A stretch of DNA of 64,000 nt from Granulosicoccus antarcticus IMCC3135 (GCF_002215215.1 NZ_CP018632.1:5576501-5640500); one strand, 5' to 3'. Positions 1-10,057 are shown, counted from the stretch's first letter. The notes: generated by a model not told the origin, from the sequence alone. A program made the numbers and translations.

Positions 1-290
1 ATCTACCCGAAGCGATCAGTCGTAGCCCAGCGACCACAGCCGTTCAGCCGGTAACCTCCGGGATTGCCGTTACCCGACAGCTTGGTGCTACCGCAGTGGA
101 TGCCGACACAGATCAGTCAGCCAGTACAAACGCGGCAACCTACAAGCAGAGCCGTTGTCAGGATTTGAAGAAAAGGGTGACATCGCTGGAAAGACGCATG
201 AAGTCTCGCCTATCGCCTGAGGATATGGACAATACGGTTATCTACATGGCGCGCTATCAACGCAGCCACGATCAGTACTGCTCGCAATAG
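1..290 (+). CDS. C-terminal end of an unrecognised protein (cut by window edge)
   Basis: The frame beginning at base 3 is open from the window edge to the stop at 288-290, giving 95 visible residues, so this is the tail of a longer gene whose start lies outside. A GTG at 96 is only an internal codon. The tail is polar with no membrane segment. It has a Thr/Ser/Ala-rich linker followed by a charged, probably helical stretch (CQDLKKRVTSLERRMK) and two cysteines about 40 residues apart, which would suit an extracytoplasmic protein, though no signal region is visible. The last 19 bases overlap the convergent yqiB-like gene tail to tail. I do not recognise the family. Confidence 0.55.
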   Translation, partial: LPEAISRSPATTAVQPVTSGIAVTRQLGATAVDADTDQSASTNAATYKQSRCQDLKKRVTSLERRMKSRLSPEDMDNTVIYMARYQRSHDQYCSQ

Positions 291-757
291 TCGGCAGGCA
301 CTTCGATGCTTGCGCTGTGTTCACCAAACTGGTGACCCTGGCGCAGGCAGTAACTCAGCCACTTCTGCAGAAACCGGTTCAACCGTCGCCCCTCTTCCAG
401 GTCACGTCTTCGCCGTATTTCGATACGACCTTCGGGCATCAGCCCGCTCATAACCTCGCATGTTCGCGCATCATGATATAGCCGTATGGCCAGATCAGGC
501 TCGCGCTCGCTCCTGCCACGCAGACTGTTATCCGGAAAACGATAGGTCAGCCTGAACGTCGAGGTGTAGCGGCTATGCTCCAGCTCACCGAGCTCCAGCA
601 CCATCGCACCAGGCACTTGGGACAGGAATGATCCATGCCCCATGCTTTTCAATTCTGGCGCAAGCAGGCGCATGAGCATGTAATTTTGCTCGTAGAGATC
701 CATCAGTGAGGCAAAACGGCCACTGTGCCGTGGCTTGTGCAGTAGAGTGGTATACAT
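272..757 (-). CDS. DUF1249 (YqiB-like) family protein
   Basis: A 161-residue soluble protein. The N-terminal block with SLMDLYEQNYMLMRLLAP, the central L(T)YRFPD and the DLAIRLYHDARTCEV segment are typical of the DUF1249/YqiB family, which has a similar length (about 140-160) and no established function. The family is widespread in Gammaproteobacteria and in E. coli lies near nudF and cpdA. There is no signal peptide or membrane segment, so it should be cytosolic. Its 3' end overlaps by 19 bases the convergent gene entering from the left edge. The family call comes from recognition of conserved blocks; the function is unknown. Confidence 0.75.
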   Translation of the reverse strand: MYTTLLHKPRHSGRFASLMDLYEQNYMLMRLLAPELKSMGHGSFLSQVPGAMVLELGELEHSRYTSTFRLTYRFPDNSLRGRSEREPDLAIRLYHDARTCEVMSGLMPEGRIEIRRRRDLEEGRRLNRFLQKWLSYCLRQGHQFGEHSASIEVPADYCEQY

Positions 758-1019
758 CAGGCGTATTATGAGAGGCTACTGCCATCAGTTCAAACGAATA
801 ATTCGCACTGTCAGCAATCAACTGGAAGCGTTATTGATAGAAATAGAGCTTCCGCGCTTGTAATATTGGAGCTTTGGCAGCATATTACGCGGCTCAGGCG
901 TGGCTTGATTATTGCCAATATACTTCCGCAAGCTTGCAGTGGGCGGTATTTTGGTGATAATGGCCCCCAGCAAATACCCTGTCCACGTCCCTACCTGATG
1001 AAGGCAAACCAGAGATTTA

Positions 1020-1238
1020 ATGGCTAAAGAAGAACCCATAGAGATGGAAGGCGTGGTTGTAGACACCCTCCCAAACACCATGTTCCGAGTGGAACTAGAA
1101 AACGGACATGTGGTTACAGCTCACATTTCCGGGAAAATGCGCAAGCACTACATCCGCATACTCACCGGCGACAAAGTCACTGTACAAATGACTCCGTACG
1201 ATCTGAGTAAAGGACGTATCACGTACCGTAGCCGTTAA
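1020..1238 (+). CDS. infA: Translation initiation factor IF-1
   Basis: A 72-residue protein, exactly the usual IF-1 length, with the S1/OB-fold sequence expected: the [11 protein letters not shown] start, the [20 protein letters not shown] core and the [10 protein letters not shown] tail. IF-1 binds the 30S A site and helps IF-2 and IF-3 select the initiator tRNA. It is monocistronic here. The divergently oriented yqiB-like gene lies 262 bases upstream, and clpA comes tail to tail downstream; the infA-clpA neighbourhood is common in Gammaproteobacteria. A purine-rich AGAG lies six bases before the ATG as a weak ribosome site. Confidence 0.98.
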   Translation: MAKEEPIEMEGVVVDTLPNTMFRVELENGHVVTAHISGKMRKHYIRILTGDKVTVQMTPYDLSKGRITYRSR

Positions 1239-1268
1239 TCCGGCAAAGAACTACCAAGATTCCGGCAA

Positions 1269-1302
1269 GGCCACCATGGACTGCGTACTGCGCAAGGTGG
1301 CC
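1269..1302 (+). terminator. Hairpin after infA, candidate terminator
   Basis: Arms GGCCACC (1269-1275) and GGTGGCC (1296-1302) are perfectly complementary and enclose a second stem TGCG (1282-1285) / CGCA (1291-1294). It starts 31 bases after the infA stop and lies between convergent infA and clpA. No clear T-run follows, so termination is inferred from position and stem strength only. Confidence 0.4.
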
Positions 1303-1422
1303 CTGCCTTAACCTGTTCTACTTTCCGGTAACGCTAGTGGCTCTGGGCTACTGTTTCATCTTGTCGATTTGACTGGTGAGATCCGACTGTGCCTGAAAGA
1401 CACTGCCGGACCTCATACTGCC

Positions 1423-3708
1423 TCAGGGTGAGACAGGCGTTGCTTCCTTGCTTTCCTTGCTTTCAAATTCAAAGGCAAGATCGCCCTTCTCGTCGAGAAT
1501 GACGTTCACTCGACCACCGCGACTGAGCTTGCCGAACAGTATTTCGTCCGCCAGGTGCTTCTTCACGTTCTCGCTGATGAGTCGTGCCATGGGACGAGCC
1601 CCCATCCGCGCATCGAAGCCATGCTCGGCCAACCAGGCTTTGGCCTCGGGATTGAAGTCGATTGACACGTTCTTCTCTTCAAGCTGGGCTTCCAGCTCGA
1701 TGATGAATTTGTCTACGACGTTCAGAATGATGCTCTTGTCCAATGGCTTGAACTGGATAATGGAATCCAGGCGGTTACGAAACTCTGGAGAGAATAATTT
1801 GTTGACCGCCTCACTGCCGTCTGTAGTGTGATCCTGTTGCGTAAAACCCATCGTGCTTCTGGAAATGGACTCGGCACCCGCATTGGTCGTCATGACCAGA
1901 ATGATGTTCCGGAAATCTGCCTTGCGGCCATTGTTATCCGTCAATGTTCCGTGATCCATAACTTGCAGCAGCAGGTTGAATACATCCGGATGTGCCTTCT
2001 CGATTTCATCCAGCAATACCACCGCATGCGGGTTCTGGATAACGGAATCTGTCAATAATCCGCCCTGATCGAATCCGACATAGCCCGGAGGCGCACCAAT
2101 CAGACGCGATATCGTGTGTCGCTCCATATACTCGGACATATCGAAACGAATCAGCTCGATACCCATGATTTTCGCCAACTGCTTGGTTACTTCGGTTTTA
2201 CCAACGCCCGTGGGTCCTGCAAACATGAAACTGCCAATTGGCTTGTCTTCCGGGCCCAGACCTGAGCGTGACATCTTGATGGCGGCACCCAGCGACTCAA
2301 TGGCCTCATCCTGACCAAAAACTGTCATGCGCAGATCTCGCGCCAGTGTCTTGAGCTTGTCAGTGTCGGTTGAGGAGACGCTTTTTTCCGGAATTCGAGC
2401 AATCTTGGCGACAATAGCCTCGATATCCTTGACCGTAATCTGTTTTTTACCTTTGGTTGCCACCCCTTTCACACGGTGATTCGCACCCGCTTCATCGATG
2501 ACGTCAATTGCCTTGTCCGGCAGAAAACGATCGTTGATGTAGCGACCCGATAATTCGGCAGCCGTCTTCAGAGCATTATTGGAGTACTTGACCTCATGGA
2601 ACTCCTCATAGCGTGACTTCAGGCCCTTGAGAATTTCGAATGTCTGATCAACTGACGGTTCAACGACATCGATTTTCTGAAAACGACGCGACAAGGCGCG
2701 ATCCTTTTCGAAGATGCCACGATATTCCTGATAAGTAGTCGAACCGATGCACTTCAACTCGCCCGTCGCCAACATGGGCTTGAGCAGGTTTGAGGCATCC
2801 ATGACACCACCAGAAGCCGCACCGGCACCGATGATAGTGTGAATTTCATCAATGAACAGGATAGCGCCTGGCTCTTTCTTGAGCTGATTGAGAATGCCCT
2901 TGAGGCGCTTCTCAAAATCTCCGCGATACTTGGTGCCAGCAACCAGTGCACCCAGATCGAGTGAATAGATCACCGCATCTGCCAGTACATCCGGCACCTC
3001 TCCGTCAACAATTCGCTTGGCCAGACCTTCTGCAATGGCCGTCTTGCCAACACCCGCCTCACCAACCAGCAATGGGTTGTTCTTGCGTCGACGACACAGG
3101 ACCTGAGAAGCACGCTCGATCTCGTGATCACGACCGATAAGCGGATCGATTTCACCAGCCTGCGCTTTCAGGTTCAGATTGGTTGCAAATTTGTCCAACG
3201 GCTTGGAATCGCTTTCACCCTCCTCACCCGAGTACTCCGAATTGCTTTCTTCGGCCTCTTCCGGTTCTTCCTGAGAATTCTTGGCAATTCCGTGCGAGAT
3301 GTAGTTCACAACATCCAGCCGCGTAATGTTCTGCTTGTTCAGCAAATAAACAGTCTGTGAGTCCTGCTCGCCAAAAATGGCAACCAGAACATTGGCACCG
3401 GTCACCTCTTTCTTGCCAGAACTCTGGACATGAAAGACGGCTCGCTGCAAAACTCGCTGAAAACCCAGTGTAGGCTGGGTTTCACGAGTATCGTTCTCAT
3501 CGAGTAACGGCGTATTGACGTCGACAAAACTATCCAGTTCGTCGCGCAGGGTTTCAAGATCACCGCCACAGGCGCGCAGAACTTGAGCGGCTGTAGGATT
3601 GTCAATCAGGGCAAGCAGAAGATGCTCGACAGTCATGAATTCAAAGCGGCGTGCGCGGGCTTCCTTGAACGCGTTGTTGAGGGTGAATTCGAGCTCTTTA
3701 CTCAGCAT
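1423..3708 (-). CDS. clpA: ATP-dependent Clp protease ATP-binding subunit ClpA
   Basis: A 761-residue AAA+ unfoldase (E. coli ClpA is 758). Domains in order: the double Clp N-domain (1-150, opening [14 protein letters not shown]); an acidic linker (about 150-170, [10 protein letters not shown]); AAA-1 with Walker [11 protein letters not shown] near residue 216 and Walker B FIDEIH; AAA-2 with Walker [11 protein letters not shown] near 497 and [11 protein letters not shown]; and the C-terminal D2-small domain. It forms the hexamer that feeds substrates to ClpP. clpS lies 75 bases upstream on the same strand, the usual adaptor-unfoldase pair. No clpP is in the window; in most gammaproteobacteria it lies elsewhere. 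The N-domain start and length match the family. Confidence 0.97.
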   Translation of the reverse strand: MLSKELEFTLNNAFKEARARRFEFMTVEHLLLALIDNPTAAQVLRACGGDLETLRDELDSFVDVNTPLLDENDTRETQPTLGFQRVLQRAVFHVQSSGKKEVTGANVLVAIFGEQDSQTVYLLNKQNITRLDVVNYISHGIAKNSQEEPEEAEESNSEYSGEEGESDSKPLDKFATNLNLKAQAGEIDPLIGRDHEIERASQVLCRRRKNNPLLVGEAGVGKTAIAEGLAKRIVDGEVPDVLADAVIYSLDLGALVAGTKYRGDFEKRLKGILNQLKKEPGAILFIDEIHTIIGAGAASGGVMDASNLLKPMLATGELKCIGSTTYQEYRGIFEKDRALSRRFQKIDVVEPSVDQTFEILKGLKSRYEEFHEVKYSNNALKTAAELSGRYINDRFLPDKAIDVIDEAGANHRVKGVATKGKKQITVKDIEAIVAKIARIPEKSVSSTDTDKLKTLARDLRMTVFGQDEAIESLGAAIKMSRSGLGPEDKPIGSFMFAGPTGVGKTEVTKQLAKIMGIELIRFDMSEYMERHTISRLIGAPPGYVGFDQGGLLTDSVIQNPHAVVLLDEIEKAHPDVFNLLLQVMDHGTLTDNNGRKADFRNIILVMTTNAGAESISRSTMGFTQQDHTTDGSEAVNKLFSPEFRNRLDSIIQFKPLDKSIILNVVDKFIIELEAQLEEKNVSIDFNPEAKAWLAEHGFDARMGARPMARLISENVKKHLADEILFGKLSRGGRVNVILDEKGDLAFEFESKESKEATPVSP

Positions 3709-3783
3709 TTTTGATCGTCCACTCTTGATACTTCGTTCTGTTGCAGCAACAAGCCATAGCAGTGCCTGGCGCGTTACTAGTAA

Positions 3784-4101
3784 TTACACTTTTTCCATTT
3801 CACATAACAAAGGGTGATTTCGCTCCCTTGCCAATTGCGTCACTTGAGCAACCTTCGTTTCGGCAATCTCTCTCGTAAACACCCCACACACACCTTTACC
3901 TTTCTGATGAACATGCAACATGACCCGTGTGGCCTGCTCCTTGTCCAGCTTGAAAAACACCTGAAGTACCTCGACAACAAATTCCATCGGCGTGTAGTCA
4001 TCGTTCAGTAATACCACTTGCCAGAGCGGTGGCTTGGCAAGTTTCGGCTTCGCAGTCTCTACTGCCAATCCGCCATCCTTATCTGTGTCTTCTGTACTCA
4101 T
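3784..4101 (-). CDS. clpS: ClpA adaptor protein ClpS (N-degron recognition)
   Basis: A 105-residue adaptor (E. coli ClpS is 106). It has a flexible N-terminal tail (about 1-25), then the conserved core [20 protein letters not shown], which contains the N-degron pocket residues (NDD and TPMEFV). The helix with [23 protein letters not shown] follows. ClpS binds N-end-rule substrates with bulky hydrophobic first residues, docks on the ClpA N-domain and hands the substrate over. It is transcribed with clpA, which starts 75 bases downstream. A GGAA purine stretch lies 8-11 bases before the ATG. Confidence 0.97.
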   Translation of the reverse strand: MSTEDTDKDGGLAVETAKPKLAKPPLWQVVLLNDDYTPMEFVVEVLQVFFKLDKEQATRVMLHVHQKGKGVCGVFTREIAETKVAQVTQLARERNHPLLCEMEKV

Positions 4102-4673
4102 TTACTAGTTCCACGAGATCGATTCATCTGACTTAAACTCAATAACTTCATCACTGACAGAAAATTTACATCAGGGTTCAGCCATTACGATCACGCTTGA
4201 AACAAGGATCGCAATATTCGTACCCCAACAACATGGTGTCTTATAAACGTAACTCAATTGCCACCTTGTTCACGCTTACTTCACTCACAAGTTAACCCGC
4301 TGGCAGGTAAAAGTGTAGTCCTGCTGAATGACTCGGAAGTCGAAATAGCTCACGAAACGACCAGGAGTGCCAGACAGCTCAAAGATTCCGACTGTCAAAT
4401 GACAAGCTATGGACGAAAATGGCAACAAGAAAGAGCCAGATTGGATGCGCCCAATCAAGGGCATCTGGCTAGGAGTGCTCTGGCCCGAGTGTATTGTCAA
4501 GGCTGGAGCAGCGATGGATATTGTCATCCGCAGTGCATGGCGACCATGGACGTCCTCATCCACGGTGCGGGGCAGCTCTGGACGTCCTCACTCGCGAGCG
4601 GGATGCCCGGCAGCTATAGCATCGCCAGGCGGTATGAATCCATCAAATGGTAGAACCGAACCTCGTTCAGAGC
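4102..4673. other. 572-base intergenic stretch upstream of clpS, no supported gene
   Basis: This stretch lies between the divergent ends of the clpS promoter region and the end of the exopolysaccharide locus. Several short open frames exist on both strands, but none has a recognisable product or convincing ribosome site, and they overlap each other. A 12-base direct repeat TGGACGTCCTCA occurs at 4547-4558 and 4579-4590, and GGCAGCT recurs twice next to it. The clpS-proximal part (4102-4200) is A/T-rich and must hold the clpS promoter, but I cannot assign a confident -35/-10 pair. Confidence 0.5.
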
Positions 4674-6647
4674 CTAACGCCCAGGCGGTCGCTGTCCGGC
4701 ACCACGTCGTCGAGCTGCCCGTGGCCTTTTGTCTGCCTCTGGACTATCGGAATCACCATCCACAGTGTCTTTGTCCGAGCCTTCAATGGCCGCCTCTGCA
4801 GCCTGAAAGGCTGCGGCTCCGCGCATACCTGTTCTATTCCGGCTTTTTTTGCGACGAAAAAGGCTAAAACTTTCGTCCTCCTTCCCCGCCGTCTCTACCT
4901 TGTCCTCCTTCCTGAGACGATCCTTGCGTGAGCCTGAGTCATTCTCGATAAAGGCATTGGTACGAGGTGGCTTGGGATCACGAACATTTTCCGCCGCAAT
5001 CTGAGCCTCAGTCATTTTCTGCTTGAGCACCTGCATGACTACCAGCATTGCCCAGAAATTGGCTGTGAAATTCAGTGAAACGGCGCGCGAGCCAAAAATG
5101 CAAACCACTGCAAAGCAAGCGGTAGCCGATGCACCTCCGATACCTATTGCCTTGATGAACCGGTCGTGTTTGTTTCTGGAATGCAAGCGGCCCAGGTTGA
5201 AACTGTAGGCCAGAATCAGCAGAAACAGCGCCAGTGAGGGCAGCCCCATCTGTGAACCAATATACAGATACATGCTGTGCGGATCGCTCTCCACGACAGG
5301 AATTTCGGTGTAATCCTCTTTCAGGTAAGGAAATCCCTTGAAGCCCTTGCCCCAGATAGGGTCTTCCAGAATCATCTGGGCACCCGCTCTCCACATCACC
5401 AGACGTGTCGATGAGCTCTTGTCCAGTTTTTCCTCTTCAGGCGCCGACGAGCCAGCATCTTCAGAGGTAAGGCTGCCCATACGAGCAACGATGGACTCGG
5501 GAATAACACTAGGGAAAATCAGCAAGAAACACAATACGAGCGCCGTCCAGAGGGCCAGGAAACCGCGTCCCTTGTACCATCCGGCCACAAAGCCACCCAG
5601 CAACATTGCCAGATAGGCACCACGAGAAAAGGTTGTAATCAACACCTTGACGGCGAGCAGAAAATAAGGCGCCAACAACCAGGCCCGCAGATCCTTGATA
5701 TAGATGAAAAAGATGGAGACCAGTGGCAATAAGGTATAAGCCACGAAACCACCAAAGTTGTTCGACTGCAGCTGGGGGCCTCCGATACGACTTTTCTCGA
5801 TAGTCGAACGACCCATCTTCTCAAGCATTTCCGGCACCGCATACAACACCACCAACACCGAAGCGATCAGTATGTACACCACACATCGCTTGGCAGACTC
5901 TACATCTCGGACACACATCAACAAGATGAAGTAGAAAATGAACTGATCGACCCAGGCCTTGTAGCTTAAAAGTTCGTTGTAGATGAAAAACGTACGTCCG
6001 CCGGGCAAAAAGGTGATCGTGATCGCCGAAAGTGAACTCAAAATGGCAAAAGTGACAACCAGTGCGGTGCCGGGAGGCCAATCACTGAGCTTCTGTCGCA
6101 GCGCCGAGGCTCGCAGCATAGCTGCAAACAAACCGAGCAAAATCAGCATGTTAGTACCGTTGACTCCGGGAGCCAGAGGTACAACAAACACCTTTGAAAA
6201 CGGCAGATAAATGATCATGCAAGCGACCACCAGCTCCACGCCTTTCAGCGCACTCAATCCAACAATCAGCCCCAGACCCACTGCAATAGGGTAAAGGATG
6301 GAGGATGGCCAGTTACCACCGGTTATCGTTATGGCCAGAACCAGCAAAGCTGGCATCGCCAGAAAACTGAGCACCGGTATCAAGCCTTCCATGGCGGGCC
6401 AGCCTGCAATGGCATCGCCCGCCTCTGCGGCCTTTCGCTCCAACCTCAGCGAGTAACGCGAAGCCTTGCGTTGCACGCGAGAAGACTCGCCAGCCCCACG
6501 TCGCCACAAACGTCTGGTTCTACCTTTGCGTGACACCTTCTCGGCACTGTCGGCAGCGACAGCACCAGGCGCGCGAGTTTCTCCGTTGGCGTTCAGGCCA
6601 TCGGAGAACTCGTCGTCAACGTGCTGAGAGGATTTTGTAAAGGCCAT
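4674..6647 (-). CDS. O-antigen ligase/Wzy-type polymerase with long charged tails
   Basis: A 657-residue polytopic membrane protein. A soluble, Arg/Lys-rich N-terminal extension (about 1-90) is followed by roughly 11-12 hydrophobic segments (about 90-540). A large extracytoplasmic loop carries the Wzy_C-like features: SSSTRLVMWRAG, then DPIWGKGF and DPHSMYLYIGSQMGLPS. This is the family signature in which a His-containing motif sits before a late membrane helix. A second charged, low-complexity C-terminal extension (about 545-657) ends in an Arg-rich tail. In this locus it most likely polymerises lipid-linked repeat units or ligates glycan in the periplasm. It is last in the operon and overlaps the upstream deacetylase by 32 bases. 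Polymerase versus ligase cannot be decided from sequence. Confidence 0.82.
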   Translation of the reverse strand: MAFTKSSQHVDDEFSDGLNANGETRAPGAVAADSAEKVSRKGRTRRLWRRGAGESSRVQRKASRYSLRLERKAAEAGDAIAGWPAMEGLIPVLSFLAMPALLVLAITITGGNWPSSILYPIAVGLGLIVGLSALKGVELVVACMIIYLPFSKVFVVPLAPGVNGTNMLILLGLFAAMLRASALRQKLSDWPPGTALVVTFAILSSLSAITITFLPGGRTFFIYNELLSYKAWVDQFIFYFILLMCVRDVESAKRCVVYILIASVLVVLYAVPEMLEKMGRSTIEKSRIGGPQLQSNNFGGFVAYTLLPLVSIFFIYIKDLRAWLLAPYFLLAVKVLITTFSRGAYLAMLLGGFVAGWYKGRGFLALWTALVLCFLLIFPSVIPESIVARMGSLTSEDAGSSAPEEEKLDKSSSTRLVMWRAGAQMILEDPIWGKGFKGFPYLKEDYTEIPVVESDPHSMYLYIGSQMGLPSLALFLLILAYSFNLGRLHSRNKHDRFIKAIGIGGASATACFAVVCIFGSRAVSLNFTANFWAMLVVMQVLKQKMTEAQIAAENVRDPKPPRTNAFIENDSGSRKDRLRKEDKVETAGKEDESFSLFRRKKSRNRTGMRGAAAFQAAEAAIEGSDKDTVDGDSDSPEADKRPRAARRRGAGQRPPGR

Positions 6648-7437
6648 GATAGAGCCGGTTGCCTAATAAGCGTCGTACCAGAAGTTTGATCTGGCCACGC
6701 CGCCGGTGACGCCTGAAATAACTCTCATCAGGCCTGGTCATACGTTCAAATTCTTCCAGCGTTGTATTTCTGCGGACAGCAACCCTAGAAATCGGGTTTT
6801 GCTGTTGCTGGACCAAAAGTGTCTGTTCATCAATATCAACACTGGGCGTCTCGGGCGAATTGAAACACAACGCCTCGCTTACTGTACCAATCTCGGACCC
6901 GAACCATTGTCGGTATCCTGCCGCCTTCAACAAATCCAGTGTTTGCTCATTATATCGGCCACCGGGGAACGATATTGACTGACAGCTCATGCCGGTCAAC
7001 AACTCCAGGTGCGTGCGACTGTCAACAAGCTCGGTGCGCGATTCATCGACAGTCAGATCGTCAAAAAATTGATGCGTCACGCCATGACTGCCGATACTCA
7101 TCCCTGGCATCTGCGCCAATCGACGCAACTGCTCGCCACTCATGAATCCGGATCGCTGATCAATGAAATTGCTGGTGATAAAAAAATAGGCACTCATACC
7201 ACGAGCCTGCAGCAAGGGTGCAGCAATATCCAGATTACTCTGATGGCCATCATCAAAGGTAATGATAATGTCCGGTACAGAAGAATCTGAATCGAACAGA
7301 CCCACGTTTTTCGCCTTGAGAAGGTCTAGCTGGGCGATGAAATTCGCCTCACTGACTGCATAGGGCAAATCTTCCTGATCAATCGCAGTCGTATCCTCGC
7401 CTCGATAAAGCGCGTGGTACATCAGAACAACACTCAT
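6616..7437 (-). CDS. NodB-type polysaccharide deacetylase
   Basis: The NodB homology domain is clear: TFDDGH (residues 60-65 from the chosen start) supplies the catalytic Asp and a metal Asp, SHGVTH (117-122) gives the metal-binding histidines, and SFPGGRYNEQTL follows. This family (CE4) removes N- or O-acetyl groups from glycans with a divalent metal. There is no signal peptide, so it may act on lipid-linked intermediates or be cytosolic. I chose the ATG at 7437 because it makes a four-base ATGA overlap with the upstream glycosyltransferase stop; an in-frame start four codons earlier (7449) is also open. The basic tail (RRHRRRGQIKLLVRRLLGNR) could be amphipathic and membrane-associated. The 3' end overlaps the downstream polymerase gene by 32 bases. 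Confidence 0.88.
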   Translation of the reverse strand: MSVVLMYHALYRGEDTTAIDQEDLPYAVSEANFIAQLDLLKAKNVGLFDSDSSVPDIIITFDDGHQSNLDIAAPLLQARGMSAYFFITSNFIDQRSGFMSGEQLRRLAQMPGMSIGSHGVTHQFFDDLTVDESRTELVDSRTHLELLTGMSCQSISFPGGRYNEQTLDLLKAAGYRQWFGSEIGTVSEALCFNSPETPSVDIDEQTLLVQQQQNPISRVAVRRNTTLEEFERMTRPDESYFRRHRRRGQIKLLVRRLLGNRLYHGLYKILSAR

Positions 7438-8579
7438 GATGTCTTCCACCTGACCGCACTACCTCCCCCCTGTGACGCTCGCCAGGCACCTATAACCGCT
7501 GCAACGTTCAACTGCAGGAATATCTTGATGATGCTAGTGAGGCGCGTATCCAACCCCAGAACACCCAGTAAACCCAGAGAGTAGAAACATATTTGCACTA
7601 ACAACATGGCGCTCAGAAAGGGGGTGTTGCCAGCCACACTGGCAAACAAGGCCAGCATCAGTGCATAGGGCACGAGCAACCTGAACACCTTGTGGGATAG
7701 AAACTGCCACCAGATCGGATTGATGCGGGGATCGAACAACCAGCTGTGTCGCGAGAATGACTGAAAATTTCCAGTCAGTGTCCGCACCTTGCGTTTGAAC
7801 TCTCTGGAAGAATCTGCTTCGGCTTGATCAAAAATCTGTGCAGCCGGCTCCAGCACGGTCCGTTTGCCCAGTTTTAGCAACGAGATCGGTGTATCAAAAT
7901 CATCCAGCAAAGCATCAGCTGGCAACGGTTGATAATCCGCACGCCGGATAGCGTAAAGAGCCCCCGTGGCGCCAGTGGTCGAAAACAGGTGGCTTTCGTT
8001 GTCGCGAATCCACTTTTCATATTTCCAGTAGAGACCCACATTCGCCGCTTCCCGCCCCAGATCATCATGCAACACCAACTCTCCGCTGACGACACCGATG
8101 CTCTGTTCCTGAAGACGATTGACCAGCGCACGTATCGCCGCCGGTGCAACTGATTGACGCGCGTCCATGAATACAACGATATCGCCACGAGCACGCGACA
8201 CTCCAATGTTCAGAGCTGTCGGCTTACCGGCAGCCGCGCCATAGTGATAGAGTTGCCACCGCTCGTGGCTCTCACAGGCATCACTGAAAATATCCACGGT
8301 ATCGTCGGTGGAACCATCCGATACAAAAATACATTCCAACAGATGCTCCGGGTAATCCAAGGCTTCCAGAGAGGCAATTTTTCCTGGCAAGTTGCCAGCT
8401 TCGTTATGAGCCGCAATGATAATGCTGACGCTGGGAAGCTGATCCTCAGAAGGGGGCAGCGGATTATTAGCCTGCCCCAGCACCACCCTCGCTCGATTAG
8501 CTCGTAAATGCAGCACAAGCGGAAATCCCAGATAGGTATACAGGCAGAACAACGTAGCAGCCAGAAATATGTAAGTCAT
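7434..8579 (-). CDS. Membrane-anchored family 2 glycosyltransferase
   Basis: A 381-residue processive-type GT2 enzyme. It has an N-terminal membrane helix (about 2-22), then the GT-A domain opening PSVSIIIAAHNEAGNLPGKI, VSDGSTDDT, a DAR metal motif (IVVFMDARQS), TTGATGALYAIRR, the DDFDTPI acceptor/base motif, and the RKVRTLTGN equivalent of (Q/R)xxRW. Three or four C-terminal hydrophobic segments follow. It adds a sugar to the lipid-linked unit at the cytoplasmic face. I set the start at ATG 8579 because GAGGAG lies at ideal distance upstream and the codon follows the flippase stop by two bases; an in-frame ATG at 8600 would contain that ribosome site inside the coding region. It is translationally coupled to its neighbours on both sides. 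Confidence 0.88.
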   Translation of the reverse strand: MTYIFLAATLFCLYTYLGFPLVLHLRANRARVVLGQANNPLPPSEDQLPSVSIIIAAHNEAGNLPGKIASLEALDYPEHLLECIFVSDGSTDDTVDIFSDACESHERWQLYHYGAAAGKPTALNIGVSRARGDIVVFMDARQSVAPAAIRALVNRLQEQSIGVVSGELVLHDDLGREAANVGLYWKYEKWIRDNESHLFSTTGATGALYAIRRADYQPLPADALLDDFDTPISLLKLGKRTVLEPAAQIFDQAEADSSREFKRKVRTLTGNFQSFSRHSWLFDPRINPIWWQFLSHKVFRLLVPYALMLALFASVAGNTPFLSAMLLVQICFYSLGLLGVLGLDTRLTSIIKIFLQLNVAAVIGAWRASQGGGSAVRWKTS

Positions 8580-8581
8580 GT

Positions 8582-10057
8582 TCAGGCTCTCCTCAGCCAT
8601 TTATTCAGATTGAGACTCAGCCATTGCCTGAAGCCAGCATCCACGAACCACAGTAACGCCAGCAGAATGCTGCTACCCAAAACTCCCTTTATCAGGAAAT
8701 CTGCAACATCAGAGCCGAAAGTCATCGGATTCAGTACCAGAAATACAGCACCGCTTGCTGCCAGAATCTGCAGGGGAATACGCAACTTGATCGCAAAATC
8801 TACATGTTTGAATGCCTGACTCCCTACACCCGCCATGAAGATCACATAGGAAATAATCGTCACGATCGCAGCCCCCGTTATCCCGAAACGCGGAATCAAC
8901 AGAACATTCAGCGACAGGTTGATTACTGTGGCAACCAGGCTCCAGCCCATCAACACCTTGGTGTTCTTGAATATATAAAGACCGGCAGCCAGAAAGTGCA
9001 TGGTGCCCTCGAGCCAGAAACTGATAGCCACATACGGAATGATGACGGTTCCAGGGCTGTATTTATCACCAGCCAGAAAGCTGAGCAAATGCGGACTGGT
9101 CAGTGAGAACATGGCAATAAAGGGTATACCAACAACCATATAGAGATGAAAACCACTGGTCAGAAACTTCTGCGTTGCCACCCTTCCGTCCGACTCCCAC
9201 AACTGCATATAGGCCGGCTTTACCGCTTGAATCAGAGTTGCCAGAATAATAATATCTATATAAGCAGTCAGGTTATAGGACGCTGAATATTGCCCCAGAG
9301 CGCTGACACCCATTATTGATTCGATCAGATATCGATCACTCAACCTGAGCACCAGCCCCAGGGACTCCAGCATCATCAGCGGCAGACCATACATAAGCAG
9401 TGCCTTGGCCAGCTTCATGGACACATCCGACATGCGGAATTCAAAATCGGGAAGGTAGTGATATGCCGTATATATTACGCCCACAAGCTCGGCAATCAAC
9501 AAACAACTGATCACCGACCACGGATCCAGATCGCCAAGTAGCAGCAGCACCAGGATCAAGGACAGATTCAGAAAGCGCGACACACTCTGAGCAATGGCAA
9601 CGACCCCACTTCGCTGCTGGGCACGCAGAAAATTCATGACGCCGCTACCTAGCAAACGGATGAATACGATAATGGCAGCCAGTGAGAATAATGAGGCAAT
9701 GTTGTCGTTCTGCAAAACATTGGGCAGGATGACAAAGCCACTGAACAACCACAGAGCAGTCGCCATGGCAGCCAACGCGAAGAACACCATACTGACGGTG
9801 CTGTTCATCTGACCAACCGTAAAGCCAATATTGCCGTTTTTTATCTGCGAGAAAAATCGAATCACTGAGTGCTGAACACCCAGCTTGCCAATGGCAATAC
9901 AGAGCGTAAGACTGGATGTGACCAGGCCCACGACTCCGTAATCCGCCACACTCAGATTACGCGTCAGGATTGGGAAACTCACCAAGCCAACAACCGCAGA
10001 AATGATTCCAGCGGTTGCGTAATTTCTCAAATGACGCAACATCCCTACTTCGACCAT
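8582..10057 (-). CDS. Wzx-type polysaccharide flippase (MOP/MATE superfamily)
   Basis: A 491-residue protein with 12-14 hydrophobic segments spread along its length. It opens with the basic amphipathic LRHLRNYATAGIISAVVGLVSF and has the family's typical LPILTRNLSVADYGVVGL-like block (residues 25-45). This is the polysaccharide_synt/PST group of the MOP superfamily, which flips undecaprenyl-linked repeat units across the inner membrane. It lies in the exopolysaccharide operon 13 bases after the deacetylase-like gene and two bases before the glycosyltransferase. It implies a Wzx/Wzy-dependent assembly route, consistent with the Wzy-like, Wzc-like and OPX genes in the same operon. A second ATG five codons in has no better ribosome site. 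Confidence 0.9.
   Translation of the reverse strand: MVEVGMLRHLRNYATAGIISAVVGLVSFPILTRNLSVADYGVVGLVTSSLTLCIAIGKLGVQHSVIRFFSQIKNGNIGFTVGQMNSTVSMVFFALAAMATALWLFSGFVILPNVLQNDNIASLFSLAAIIVFIRLLGSGVMNFLRAQQRSGVVAIAQSVSRFLNLSLILVLLLLGDLDPWSVISCLLIAELVGVIYTAYHYLPDFEFRMSDVSMKLAKALLMYGLPLMMLESLGLVLRLSDRYLIESIMGVSALGQYSASYNLTAYIDIIILATLIQAVKPAYMQLWESDGRVATQKFLTSGFHLYMVVGIPFIAMFSLTSPHLLSFLAGDKYSPGTVIIPYVAISFWLEGTMHFLAAGLYIFKNTKVLMGWSLVATVINLSLNVLLIPRFGITGAAIVTIISYVIFMAGVGSQAFKHVDFAIKLRIPLQILAASGAVFLVLNPMTFGSDVADFLIKGVLGSSILLALLWFVDAGFRQWLSLNLNKWLRRA

Noticed and set aside
4258..4867. Overlapping frames of 92-152 residues upstream of clpS
   Set aside because: They overlap each other and the end of the polymerase gene, have no ribosome site and no family signature.
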